This document shows, piece after piece, positions 24,487-32,377 of a DNA stretch of 64,000 nt (the stretch's first letter is position 1; each line of letters opens with the position of its first letter). Source of the DNA: Proteocatella sp041738345 (GTDB taxonomy: Bacteria > Bacillota > Clostridia > Peptostreptococcales > Filifactoraceae); the NCBI GenBank assembly GCA_041738345.1, contig JBGSPX010000059.1:186001-250000 (forward strand), in the 5' to 3' direction. The notes below the pieces were generated by a model. It had not been told where the DNA came from, did not search any database, and was given only the letters and a program-made list of their open reading frames with translations. Position numbers and translations under genes: made by a program.

Positions 24487-25818
24487 ATGAATAAAAACCA
24501 GCTAAAAAATATGGCTATCGTGTTCTTATTGATTTCGTCAATCGTACTTCTATCTATAAGGTTCGAGCTATTTGTTTCGCCTGCTGTAAATCCATCTGAA
24601 AAGTTTGATACAGTGGGTGTAGAAAGTATCCTAAAAGCTTCTGTAAGACCGTCTTCTATTATTATAAGATATGGGACTAATAACGTTACTAAATTAATAG
24701 ATAAAGAAGGATTTTATTATCAAGAAGCTAGAAGCGTGCTTAGAGATTCTTTACAGGATATTACTGGAGTTGAAGATATCTCAGAGGATGAATATACTAA
24801 ACTTAAGGATTCTAAGAGCATACAGCTTGATTTTGAACCTACAATTGATCAAAGGCTCCTATACGGGAGTCTTTTTTTAGAAGATGGAAGTCTTGGCGAT
24901 TTTCAAGAAATCAGGGAAATTTTGATTCCGCTTGTAAACGATACTTCTATATATATAAAAACACCTGAACATAAGATTTACAGGTTAAAAAATAAAATTA
25001 TAAACTATATGCCTTACGTTGATAATCTAAGCGATGTCAAATACTCAAAATACTACTCTTTAGGTGATTTATTTAAATCTACAAGTGAAGTGCTTATATC
25101 TGACAGCGGGCTTAATATTCCTACTCATAATACAGTCTCGTCATTTAACGATAATACTATAATTGGCGTAATTCGCTCTGTATTTTCTAATCGTTACGAT
25201 TTTGCAAACCGTATTTCAGAGCTTGATGGCACTTATATTGTTACCTATGATTACGGAAGAGAATTACTCAAAATTTCTCCAAACGGAAAAATCATATATT
25301 CTAATTCAGATGCCCTCAACAATCCTTCTAAAGTATCTATGACTAATAGTCTTGTACTTGCTTACAACTTTATCGATAAGTTCAATCTCAACAATGATAC
25401 TTATGTCGTAGAAGATGTAGCGCTTTATGAAGAAAATAATGCTAAGGGCTATGTGTTTACGTTTAATCCTAGAATTGACGGTCTAAGGGTCTGTATGCGT
25501 CCATTTGCGCCTCATACTAAGGTCACTGTTGTAAATGGAAGAGTTTATGCATTTGAGAGTATTTCGCGTGTATTTGACCAAAATAATGGAAGTTCCGATG
25601 ATTCTCAAAAACTTTCTGCACTTCAAGTGCTAAGCTTAAATTTTGAATATCTTGAACATAAACTTAAATTTAAAGATAATATTGATCTTTTTAATAAAAT
25701 TTCACTTATAGATATTGTCTATTCTTATGATGCTGAATTAAATTACATCCCGTCATATAAAATGATTATTGATAATCAGCTGTTCTATTTTGACATGAAA
25801 TCTGGGGAGGTGATTTAA
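24487..25818 (+). CDS. yycH: YycH-type regulator of WalK
   Basis: A 443-residue protein with one N-terminal membrane helix (NMAIVFLLISSIVLLSIRF) and a large extracytoplasmic part. Topology, length and position directly after walRK match YycH, which binds WalK through its membrane helix and adjusts its activity (inhibitor in Bacillus, activator in Staphylococcus). Sequence similarity in this family is low, so the call depends partly on synteny. The stop overlaps the yycI start by one base. Confidence 0.82.
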   Translation: MNKNQLKNMAIVFLLISSIVLLSIRFELFVSPAVNPSEKFDTVGVESILKASVRPSSIIIRYGTNNVTKLIDKEGFYYQEARSVLRDSLQDITGVEDISEDEYTKLKDSKSIQLDFEPTIDQRLLYGSLFLEDGSLGDFQEIREILIPLVNDTSIYIKTPEHKIYRLKNKIINYMPYVDNLSDVKYSKYYSLGDLFKSTSEVLISDSGLNIPTHNTVSSFNDNTIIGVIRSVFSNRYDFANRISELDGTYIVTYDYGRELLKISPNGKIIYSNSDALNNPSKVSMTNSLVLAYNFIDKFNLNNDTYVVEDVALYEENNAKGYVFTFNPRIDGLRVCMRPFAPHTKVTVVNGRVYAFESISRVFDQNNGSSDDSQKLSALQVLSLNFEYLEHKLKFKDNIDLFNKISLIDIVYSYDAELNYIPSYKMIIDNQLFYFDMKSGEVI

Positions 25819-26597
25819 TGGATTGGGATAAGGCTAAGACCTATCTTATAGCATCTCTGGTTATACTAAATCTAGTACTCGTTATAAGTATAATGAGTCA
25901 TAATAATGCCGTATCTATTGATAATATATATTTCTCAAAAAAGTCACTTATCGATTTACAAACGGTATTAGACAGAAAAAATATCAAAATCACGGCTGAA
26001 CTTCCAAAAGATATTTATAAGGTTGGCACGATGAGTATTGAATACGAAACTATAAATGCAGATTCATATCCTGTATTATTCAAAGCGTTTGATGATAAAA
26101 TATATGTCAATGCGCTTAAAAAATTAGTACTTGAGCTTGATGATGTATCTATTAATAATCTTTCCCAAGCTACTGAGTTTTCAGAAAAATTTATAGCCAA
26201 ATATATGCCTGAAAAAGAATTCCGTCTAAGAAATCATACTTTGGGTAATGGTGCAATAAAGCTTTATTTTAATCCAGTATATGATGACTATATATTTGAA
26301 GAAAGTGCTCTTAGATTTGAGTTTTCTGAATCCGGGGCAAAACTCGTAATGATAATTATGAAACCCCTTGAAACCTCTGCTACAAAAAGAGAAGCTATCA
26401 CTAGCGTGGAAGCTATATTAAAAGCTTTCCCTTCTATAGAAGCCAATTCTGTGATAAATAAGATTGATTTTATATATTACTTTGATTCTAACTCTGCCGA
26501 AAGCTTGTATAAGCTAAAGAACGCTAGAGCTTTTCCTTGTTGGCGAATCATGACTTCTAATAATAATATATTCTATGTGCCCGCACTAGAAAACTAA
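25818..26597 (+). CDS. yycI: YycI-type regulator of WalK
   Basis: A 259-residue protein with an N-terminal membrane anchor (TYLIASLVILNLVLVISIM) and an extracytoplasmic domain typical in size for YycI. It begins with MDWDKAKTYLI, the form common in YycI proteins, and overlaps the yycH stop codon (TAATG). It acts with YycH on WalK. No walJ metallo-hydrolase or HtrA gene follows; the operon ends at a hairpin. Confidence 0.83.
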   Translation: MDWDKAKTYLIASLVILNLVLVISIMSHNNAVSIDNIYFSKKSLIDLQTVLDRKNIKITAELPKDIYKVGTMSIEYETINADSYPVLFKAFDDKIYVNALKKLVLELDDVSINNLSQATEFSEKFIAKYMPEKEFRLRNHTLGNGAIKLYFNPVYDDYIFEESALRFEFSESGAKLVMIIMKPLETSATKREAITSVEAILKAFPSIEANSVINKIDFIYYFDSNSAESLYKLKNARAFPCWRIMTSNNNIFYVPALEN

Positions 26598-26619
26598 CTT
26601 GCTAAATTGGATTTTATAT

Positions 26620-26675
26620 AAAAAGACTCAGCGGTATAAGGATGATGTGTTTCCTTCTCCTAGCTGAGTCTTTTA
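26620..26675. terminator. Bidirectional terminator between yycI and bioDA
   Basis: AAAAGACTCAGC pairs with GCTGAGTCTTTT across a roughly 30-base loop; the arms end in A and T runs, serving both converging operons. Confidence 0.75.
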
Positions 26676-26679
26676 ATAT

Positions 26680-28704
26680 CTATTCTCCTAAAATTTCTAA
26701 TATGCTTGCTTTACAAATTTCTACAGCGTTTAACATATCTTCTTTTTCAATTATAAGTGGGGGATTAAAATATAATACGTTTCCAAGCGGTCTTAATATT
26801 AAGCCTTTTTTTAACGCTACCTTATATATCTGATACCCAATTCTAAGCTTCGAATCAAATCCTTTTTTAGAATCTTTAGCTTCTACAAGTTCTATCGCAT
26901 TTATAAGTCCTAGGCTTCTTATTTCCCCTACATTTTTATGTGATTCTAATTGAGATTTTATAAGTTCATTGAAATACTTAGCTTTTTTCTCTGCATTTTC
27001 AAGAATGCTATCTTCTTCTAATATACTTAGTACCTCTAGAGCTGCGGCACACGCAAGCGGATTTCCACTGTAGGTATGGCTATGCATAAAAGCTTTCCCC
27101 TCATTATAGTCTGCATAGAATGCATCATATATTTTATTTGTCGTAATTGCAAGTGCCATAGGCATATATCCACCAGTAAGCCCTTTTGAAAGACATATTA
27201 TATCTGGTGATATTTGAGCATGATTACAAGCAAACATTTTTCCAGTTCTCCCATACCCCGTTGCAATCTCATCTGCAATAAGGTGTACATTATATTTGTC
27301 GCATAAGGCTCTTAATTTTTTCAAATATACTGGCGGATAAATTTTCATACCCGCAGCGCCCTGAAGCAATGGTTCTACAAGTATCGCTGCTGTATTTCGT
27401 CCATGTATTTCAAATATATGCTCTGCATTTTCAAAACATTCCGCCGCACAATCCTCTCGACTTTTACCATATCTACATCTATAACAGTCTGGAGATTCTA
27501 TCCTATTTACATCAAGTAATAGCGGCTTGTACATATTTGAATATATATCTACTCCTCCTGTAGAAAGCGCCCCTAAGGTTTCGCCATGATAGGCCTCACT
27601 CATTGCCATAAATTGAGTTTTTTGTGGGTTTCCCGTTTGATAGTGATATTGAAAACTCATCTTCATCGCTGCTTCTATTGCCGAGGAACCATTATCTGTA
27701 AAAAAGAATTTACATAACCCTTCTGGAAGCAGTTTTGATAGTTTTTCGCATAGATTTATAGCTGGTCTGTGAGTAAAATTTGCAAATATTACATGCTCTA
27801 GGCTATCTAACTGATTTTTTACGGCATTGTTTATGCGTTCATTGCTGTGTCCAAGAAGATTGCACCACCAAGAACTCACTGTATCCGCATAAGCTTTTCC
27901 TGTATCATCATATAGATAAAGACCTTTGCCGCGTTCAATCAATATCGGTGGCAATTCTTCATAGTCTTTCATTTGAGAGCATGGATGCCATATGTAATCC
28001 AAATCTTTTTGTATCATATTTGATGAAAATAGCGATTTTAGATAATCTAAATCTATATCCAGCTCCTCTGCATTTTCTGATACAGCTGCAATAACTGGTA
28101 TTCCTGATAGAGTTTGTAATTTCTCTCTATTATCCCTATGAATTGGATTTTGAGCATCGTACTGATTTAATATTATTCCTTTTATATTCAAATTCTCGTT
28201 TTGGGCATATTTTATAGTTAATATAGTGCTATTAAGACTTCCCAAACCTGAAGGTGCCACAATTACTATATCAAGCTGTAAATGCTTTATTACATCCGTA
28301 AGCATTACTTGCGCTTCTTCATCTATTCTAAGCGGACAGACTATTCCCCCACTTCCTTCTGCAATTATATAATCATACTTTCTTTGCAAGTATTCATAGT
28401 CTAATTTCACTGTTGAAAGCTCAAGCGGCTTGCCTTCTAGCTGCGCAGCAAGATGCGGGGAATATGGATTTTTGTAAATATAACTGACATAGTCATTTGG
28501 ATTTACATCAAGTCCTGCTTTTTCAAATACAGCCTTGGCATCTCCTGCTATAAGTTCATTTTCTGCTTCAATAGCGCCACTAAGTGCCGCCTTATAGTAA
28601 GTTGCATTTTCTCCACCTTCAATAAGTTTTTTTAAAATCAGTCCACATATGTAGGTCTTGCCTACATCCGTCCCTGTAGCCGTTATAAAAATTCCTTTAC
28701 CCAT
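26680..28704 (-). CDS. bioDA: Fused dethiobiotin synthetase - DAPA aminotransferase (BioD-BioA)
   Basis: A 674-residue bifunctional biotin enzyme. Residues 1 to about 230 are BioD: P-loop GIFITATGTDVGKT, then IIAEGSGGIVCPL. From about 235 to the end is BioA: DYIWHPCSQMKDYE, SSWWCNLLGHSNERI, FFTDNGSSAIEAAMK, HGETLGALS, LIADEIATGYGRTGKMF, and the PLP lysine in CLSKGLTGGYMPMA. BioA makes 7,8-diaminononanoate and BioD closes it to dethiobiotin, so consecutive steps sit in one chain. Both active sites look intact. It follows bioB by two bases. No bioF, bioC, bioH or bioW is in the window. Confidence 0.93.
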   Translation of the reverse strand: MGKGIFITATGTDVGKTYICGLILKKLIEGGENATYYKAALSGAIEAENELIAGDAKAVFEKAGLDVNPNDYVSYIYKNPYSPHLAAQLEGKPLELSTVKLDYEYLQRKYDYIIAEGSGGIVCPLRIDEEAQVMLTDVIKHLQLDIVIVAPSGLGSLNSTILTIKYAQNENLNIKGIILNQYDAQNPIHRDNREKLQTLSGIPVIAAVSENAEELDIDLDYLKSLFSSNMIQKDLDYIWHPCSQMKDYEELPPILIERGKGLYLYDDTGKAYADTVSSWWCNLLGHSNERINNAVKNQLDSLEHVIFANFTHRPAINLCEKLSKLLPEGLCKFFFTDNGSSAIEAAMKMSFQYHYQTGNPQKTQFMAMSEAYHGETLGALSTGGVDIYSNMYKPLLLDVNRIESPDCYRCRYGKSREDCAAECFENAEHIFEIHGRNTAAILVEPLLQGAAGMKIYPPVYLKKLRALCDKYNVHLIADEIATGYGRTGKMFACNHAQISPDIICLSKGLTGGYMPMALAITTNKIYDAFYADYNEGKAFMHSHTYSGNPLACAAALEVLSILEEDSILENAEKKAKYFNELIKSQLESHKNVGEIRSLGLINAIELVEAKDSKKGFDSKLRIGYQIYKVALKKGLILRPLGNVLYFNPPLIIEKEDMLNAVEICKASILEILGE

Positions 28705-28706
28705 GT

Positions 28707-29660
28707 CTACCTCCTTCCTAGTTTATAACCTGCTTCTTCTATCATAGCTATATCCATGTCTATATTGGTACCGCTAGTAGTTAACATATCGCCTGTTATA
28801 GCTCCGTTTATTCCTGATATAAAGGCGCTTTTACCCTTATCTTTCAACAGCCCTCGTCCACCTGCAAGTCTTATTACCGCATCTTTTAAAATAATCCTAT
28901 ACAGCGCTATAGTTTTTAAAATTTCATCTTCACTAAGCATAGCATTCTCTTCAAACGGAGTTCCTTTTATAGGATTTAATATGTTTATAGGCACAGATTT
29001 TATATTTAGAGCTCTAAGTTCAAAAGCCATATCAAGTCTATCTTCCAAAGTTTCTCCAAGCCCTATTATTCCCCCAGAGCATACTTCAAGCCCTGCTTTT
29101 TGCGCGGCCTTTATAGCTTCTAGCTTATCTTCATAGGTGTGAGTAGTACATATGTTTTTAAAAAAAGCTCTGCTAGTTTCCAAATTATTGTGATAACGAG
29201 TAACGCCAACTTCTACAAGCTTTTTAAAATCTTCATATGTCAAAAGTCCATGAGAAGCGCATAGTGACATTTCGCAATTTTGCGATAATTTTTTATAGGT
29301 TTTGCATACTTTTTCAAGTTCACTCTTTGAAAGTTTTCTTCCTGATGTTACAAGTGAATATCTAAGCACACCTTTTTTCTCATTATATTTTGCATCACTT
29401 AAAATCTCATTCGAATCCATAATTCCATATTCAGCAGAAGGCGTTTTAAAATGTGAAGATTGACTGCAAAATTTACAATCTTCACTACAAGATCCACTCT
29501 TGGCATTTATTATTGTGCATATATCAAACTCTGAGCCACAAAAATTCTGCCTAATTTTATTTGCTATCTGACACAATTCTTCTACAGGCTTTTTTGCAAG
29601 TTTTAAAGCCTCTGCTTTTGAAATCAAATTTTCAGAATCTAAATACGCTTCTAATTCCAT
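28707..29660 (-). CDS. bioB: Biotin synthase
   Basis: Radical-SAM enzyme of 317 residues that inserts sulfur into dethiobiotin, the last step of biotin synthesis. The radical-SAM motif is in GSCSEDCKFCSQSSHF (CxxxCxxC). Later conserved stretches include YHNNLETSRAFF, CSGGIIGLGET, VPINILNPIKGTPFE and RLAGGRG, whose arginine belongs to the auxiliary cluster site. The start overlaps the end of bioY, and bioDA follows, forming one operon. Confidence 0.95.
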   Translation of the reverse strand: MELEAYLDSENLISKAEALKLAKKPVEELCQIANKIRQNFCGSEFDICTIINAKSGSCSEDCKFCSQSSHFKTPSAEYGIMDSNEILSDAKYNEKKGVLRYSLVTSGRKLSKSELEKVCKTYKKLSQNCEMSLCASHGLLTYEDFKKLVEVGVTRYHNNLETSRAFFKNICTTHTYEDKLEAIKAAQKAGLEVCSGGIIGLGETLEDRLDMAFELRALNIKSVPINILNPIKGTPFEENAMLSEDEILKTIALYRIILKDAVIRLAGGRGLLKDKGKSAFISGINGAITGDMLTTSGTNIDMDIAMIEEAGYKLGRR

Positions 29661-30235
29661 GCTCTTCTTTCCTTTCTAAGTAATGGTACTAGTCGCTGTC
29701 CTAGAAATGCACATACTATACAAGTAAATATATCTCCTGGAAGACACATTATAAAGCCGTACATCATTATAGCTTTTGCACCTATAGGATTGTTTATTAC
29801 TAGATTGGAAATTAGGTAAAAATATGGTACTCCTACTAAATACACTATTGAAAGTCCCGAAAGTCCTGCTATAAGAATATTAAAAAATGATGGTTTTTCA
29901 TATTTTTCCACAATACGCCCTGTTATATATGCGCCTATCATAAATCCTATAAGGTATCCAAAGGTTGGCTGAAATATATATCCAATGCCTCCACCCTTAG
30001 TAAATACTGGGATTCCTATAAGCCCTATTGTAAGATATACTCCTACAGATATTGCACCTAGTCTTGAACCTAAAAGAATTCCTGCCAAAGTAGTAAACAT
30101 CAACTGCATAGTAAATGGTACATAGGGTACGGGGATTTTTATAAATGCCCCTATTGCTATAAGCGCTGCAAATATTGAACATATAATCATTTCTTTTGTA
30201 CTTATTTTTCTTTTTTTAATTGATATACTTTCCAT
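29651..30235 (-). CDS. bioY: Biotin ECF transporter substrate-binding protein BioY
   Basis: Membrane S-component of 194 residues with about six helices and the BioY signatures GIPVFTKGGGIGYIFQPTFGYLIGF (sugar-free biotin-binding motif) and PGDIFTCIVCAFLG. It imports biotin, alone or with an EcfAAT module that is not in the window. GGAGG precedes the ATG. It is first in the operon with bioB and bioDA, behind a consensus promoter, so uptake and late synthesis are co-regulated. Confidence 0.92.
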   Translation of the reverse strand: MESISIKKRKISTKEMIICSIFAALIAIGAFIKIPVPYVPFTMQLMFTTLAGILLGSRLGAISVGVYLTIGLIGIPVFTKGGGIGYIFQPTFGYLIGFMIGAYITGRIVEKYEKPSFFNILIAGLSGLSIVYLVGVPYFYLISNLVINNPIGAKAIMMYGFIMCLPGDIFTCIVCAFLGQRLVPLLRKERRAWN

Positions 30236-30265
30236 AATTTCCTCCAGTTATCTGTGATAAATATA

Positions 30266-30294
30266 ATTATATAACCAAAGAAACCCCATGTCAA
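30266..30294 (-). promoter_or_regulatory. Consensus promoter of bioY-bioB-bioDA, possible BirA operator
   Basis: Minus strand TTGACA (30289-30294), 17-base spacer, TATAAT (30266-30271): a full SigA consensus. The half-sites TTAGTTGAC and GTTATATAA, 14 bases apart across the promoter, loosely resemble a BirA operator (TTGTTAAC-N15-GTTAACAA type). The promoter is certain in form; the BirA assignment is tentative. Confidence 0.6.
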
Positions 30295-30327
30295 CTAAAT
30301 TTTAATTTTAGTTGACATGGGGTTTCT
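30279..30327. repeat. 21-bp perfect inverted repeat between uppP and bioY
   Basis: The arms 30279-30299 and 30307-30327 are perfect complements (AGAAACCCCATGTCAACTAA and so on) around a 7-base loop. The repeat lies after the uppP stop and could end that transcript, though the T run beyond the stem is short. Its bioY-proximal arm contains the -35 hexamer of the biotin promoter. Confidence 0.75.
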
Positions 30328-30363
30328 AGTTAACATTATTTTAAAATAACTTCATCTTATATC

Positions 30364-31206
30364 TTAGTTAGCAAGCATAAAATATGCTATTACGATAAGT
30401 CCTAGCACAATTCTATAATACCCAAATACCTTAAAGTCATGTTTTTTAATATATCCCATAAGGAATTTAATCGCAAGCACTGATACTACAAATGCAGTTA
30501 TCATTCCTATAGAAAGTGCTATTATTTCACTGCCTGTAAATACAAGTCCAAATTTTAGAAGTTTTAGTAGACTTGCGCCAAACATTACTGGAATCGCTAA
30601 AAAGAAAGTAAATTCTGCCGCAACAGTTCTAGATACGCCTATAAGCATTGCGCCTACTATTGTAGCTCCTGAGCGTGAGGTTCCTGGAATTAATGCTAAT
30701 ATCTGAAAGATTCCAATTATAACTGCGGTAGAATAAGTAAGGTCTGTTAGATAATTTACTATAGGACGCTTATTCTTATTTCGATATTCTACAAGAATAA
30801 AAAATATTCCATATAAAATTAACGTAACGGCTACTGTTTGGTAGTTATAGAAAAGTTCATCAATTTTATCATCAAACGGAAGTCCTATAATTGCCGCAGG
30901 TAATGATGCTATCAATACTTTAAGCCATAAACTCATCGTTTCTTTGTTTAATTCTATTTTAGGTTTTCCATCAGCTATTTGTACTCTATGAAACGGAAAA
31001 AGCTTTCTCCAATAAATAACCACTACTGCCATTATAGCGCCTAGCTGAATTACTACAAAAAACATCTCCTTAAACGCTAATGATACATCCATTTTTATAA
31101 ATTCATCTACAAGTATCATATGCCCTGTACTGCTGACCGGTAACCACTCTGTTATGCCCTCTACTATCCCCAGAATTATTACTTTCAGTATTTCTATAAA
31201 TTCCAT
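30364..31206 (-). CDS. uppP: Undecaprenyl-diphosphate phosphatase UppP (BacA)
   Basis: Membrane enzyme of 280 residues that recycles undecaprenyl pyrophosphate for wall synthesis and lowers bacitracin sensitivity. Family motifs are GIVEGITEWLPVSSTGHMIL (catalytic Glu region) near the N-terminus and PGTSRSGATI in the second half. The start is placed at ATG 31206 because GAGGAG lies four to nine bases upstream; a longer reading from 31257 would overlap lrgB and has no site. It follows lrgAB on the same strand with a 34-base gap and may be co-transcribed. Confidence 0.93.
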   Translation of the reverse strand: MEFIEILKVIILGIVEGITEWLPVSSTGHMILVDEFIKMDVSLAFKEMFFVVIQLGAIMAVVVIYWRKLFPFHRVQIADGKPKIELNKETMSLWLKVLIASLPAAIIGLPFDDKIDELFYNYQTVAVTLILYGIFFILVEYRNKNKRPIVNYLTDLTYSTAVIIGIFQILALIPGTSRSGATIVGAMLIGVSRTVAAEFTFFLAIPVMFGASLLKLLKFGLVFTGSEIIALSIGMITAFVVSVLAIKFLMGYIKKHDFKVFGYYRIVLGLIVIAYFMLAN

Positions 31207-31240
31207 ACAACATCTCCTCTTTATATTTATATTTGTATTT

Positions 31241-31918
31241 TTATATGAAAATAGCAATTACAACAGTGGCAATACCTGCCATTCCTATTGCAATTCCACT
31301 CATTGCCCCTTGAATTTCCCCTAGCTCAATAGCCTTTGAAGTCCCTACTGCATGGCTTGAAGTTCCTATTGCCACGCCCTGCGCTATAGGGTCTTTTATT
31401 CTAAATAATTTTATCATCATAGGTGCAAAAATAGCCCCTAAAATTCCAGTAAATATTACTATAGCTACTGTAACTGCTGGTATTCCTCCATGACTAATTG
31501 ATATTTCCATAGCTATTGGAGTCGTAACTGATTTCGGAAGAAGTGAAGCGGTAAGTTCACTGCTCACTCCAAATAGTTTGCAAAATACAAGGACACTTCC
31601 CATAGACACCATACTTCCGACTATAGTTCCTGCAAGTATTGGAAGACAATGTTTTTTCAAAACCTTCCACTTTCCATATATTGAAATGGCTAAACAAGCT
31701 GTAGAAGGTGCTAAAAATAGGGTTATAAACTGTCCGCCTTGATTAAACTGTTCAAAGCTCACTCCCAAAAGTTCTAATATAACAATAGTCATTACAATCG
31801 ATATAAGAAGTGGATTAGCTAGTGGTGATTTGGTCTTTTTATGAATATACATTCCAAAAGCATAAGTAAATATACACAAGATTATAGAAAAGAATTGTGA
31901 TGTAAATATATTCTCCAT
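31241..31918 (-). CDS. lrgB: LrgB family protein
   Basis: Integral membrane protein of 225 residues with many helices and the LrgB motifs LPKSVTTPIAMEIS, GGIPAVTVAIVIFTGILGA and GTSSHAVGTSKAIELGE. LrgB/CidB proteins work with LrgA/CidA in murein hydrolase control and in pyruvate or glycolate transport, as shown in Bacillus and plant plastids. It follows lrgA by one base. Confidence 0.9.
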   Translation of the reverse strand: MENIFTSQFFSIILCIFTYAFGMYIHKKTKSPLANPLLISIVMTIVILELLGVSFEQFNQGGQFITLFLAPSTACLAISIYGKWKVLKKHCLPILAGTIVGSMVSMGSVLVFCKLFGVSSELTASLLPKSVTTPIAMEISISHGGIPAVTVAIVIFTGILGAIFAPMMIKLFRIKDPIAQGVAIGTSSHAVGTSKAIELGEIQGAMSGIAIGMAGIATVVIAIFI

Positions 31919-31919
31919 A

Positions 31920-32279
31920 TTATGCCTCTTTTCTTTTCTGAAGCTTCATAACTGCCATCACCGTATATGCCGTAGCGATAAAGGTAAAAACTAGAGTTAT
32001 AAAGCAGATAGCTACAATCTTCAATATACTTCCTTGAAGAAATTCCAACCTGTCCATTATAGCCACTCCACTTGGTATAAAGAAAAACGCCATATTTTGA
32101 AGTAAAAATTCACTTTTTTGCTTTATATGGTCAGTTTTTAAATATCTTGAAAGTAGCATCAGAAGTAAAAGTATCATACTTATTACGCTCGAAGGAAATG
32201 TAAACGGAAGCAGTGAGGCTATTATTTCACCTATCCAACATATTCCAAATACTATCCCAAATTGCATTAATAATTTCAT
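31920..32279 (-). CDS. lrgA: LrgA/CidA family membrane protein
   Basis: A 119-residue four-helix membrane protein of the holin-like CidA/LrgA family (FCIGEII-like start: GIVFGICWIGEIIASLLPFTFPSSVISMILLLLML; then FFIPSGVAIMDRL). The start is taken at the second ATG (32279), nine bases after AAGGG; the first ATG at 32288 abuts the site. It forms a pair with LrgB. No LytSR regulator is adjacent. Confidence 0.85.
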   Translation of the reverse strand: MKLLMQFGIVFGICWIGEIIASLLPFTFPSSVISMILLLLMLLSRYLKTDHIKQKSEFLLQNMAFFFIPSGVAIMDRLEFLQGSILKIVAICFITLVFTFIATAYTVMAVMKLQKRKEA

Positions 32280-32354
32280 TAAGGTCATCCCTTTCTTTTT
32301 TAAGCTTACTAAGATAGTATACCAAAGCTTGGCAAGAAAATCAAAAAATAATCA

Positions 32355-32377
32355 AAAAAACAGGGCCTTAGCCCTGT
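32355..32377 (-). terminator. Terminator fused to the stop codon of the GGDEF-EAL gene
   Basis: On the minus strand ACAGGGC-TAAG-GCCCTGT is followed by TTTTTTT. The loop contains the stop codon (32368-32370), so the upstream arm encodes the last residues of the protein. It is a compact, strong intrinsic terminator. Confidence 0.85.

Noticed and set aside
30312..30340. Plus-strand TTGACA in the inverted repeat as a divergent promoter
   Set aside because: The matching -10 (ATTATT) is poor and no plus-strand gene follows; it would only give antisense RNA into uppP.
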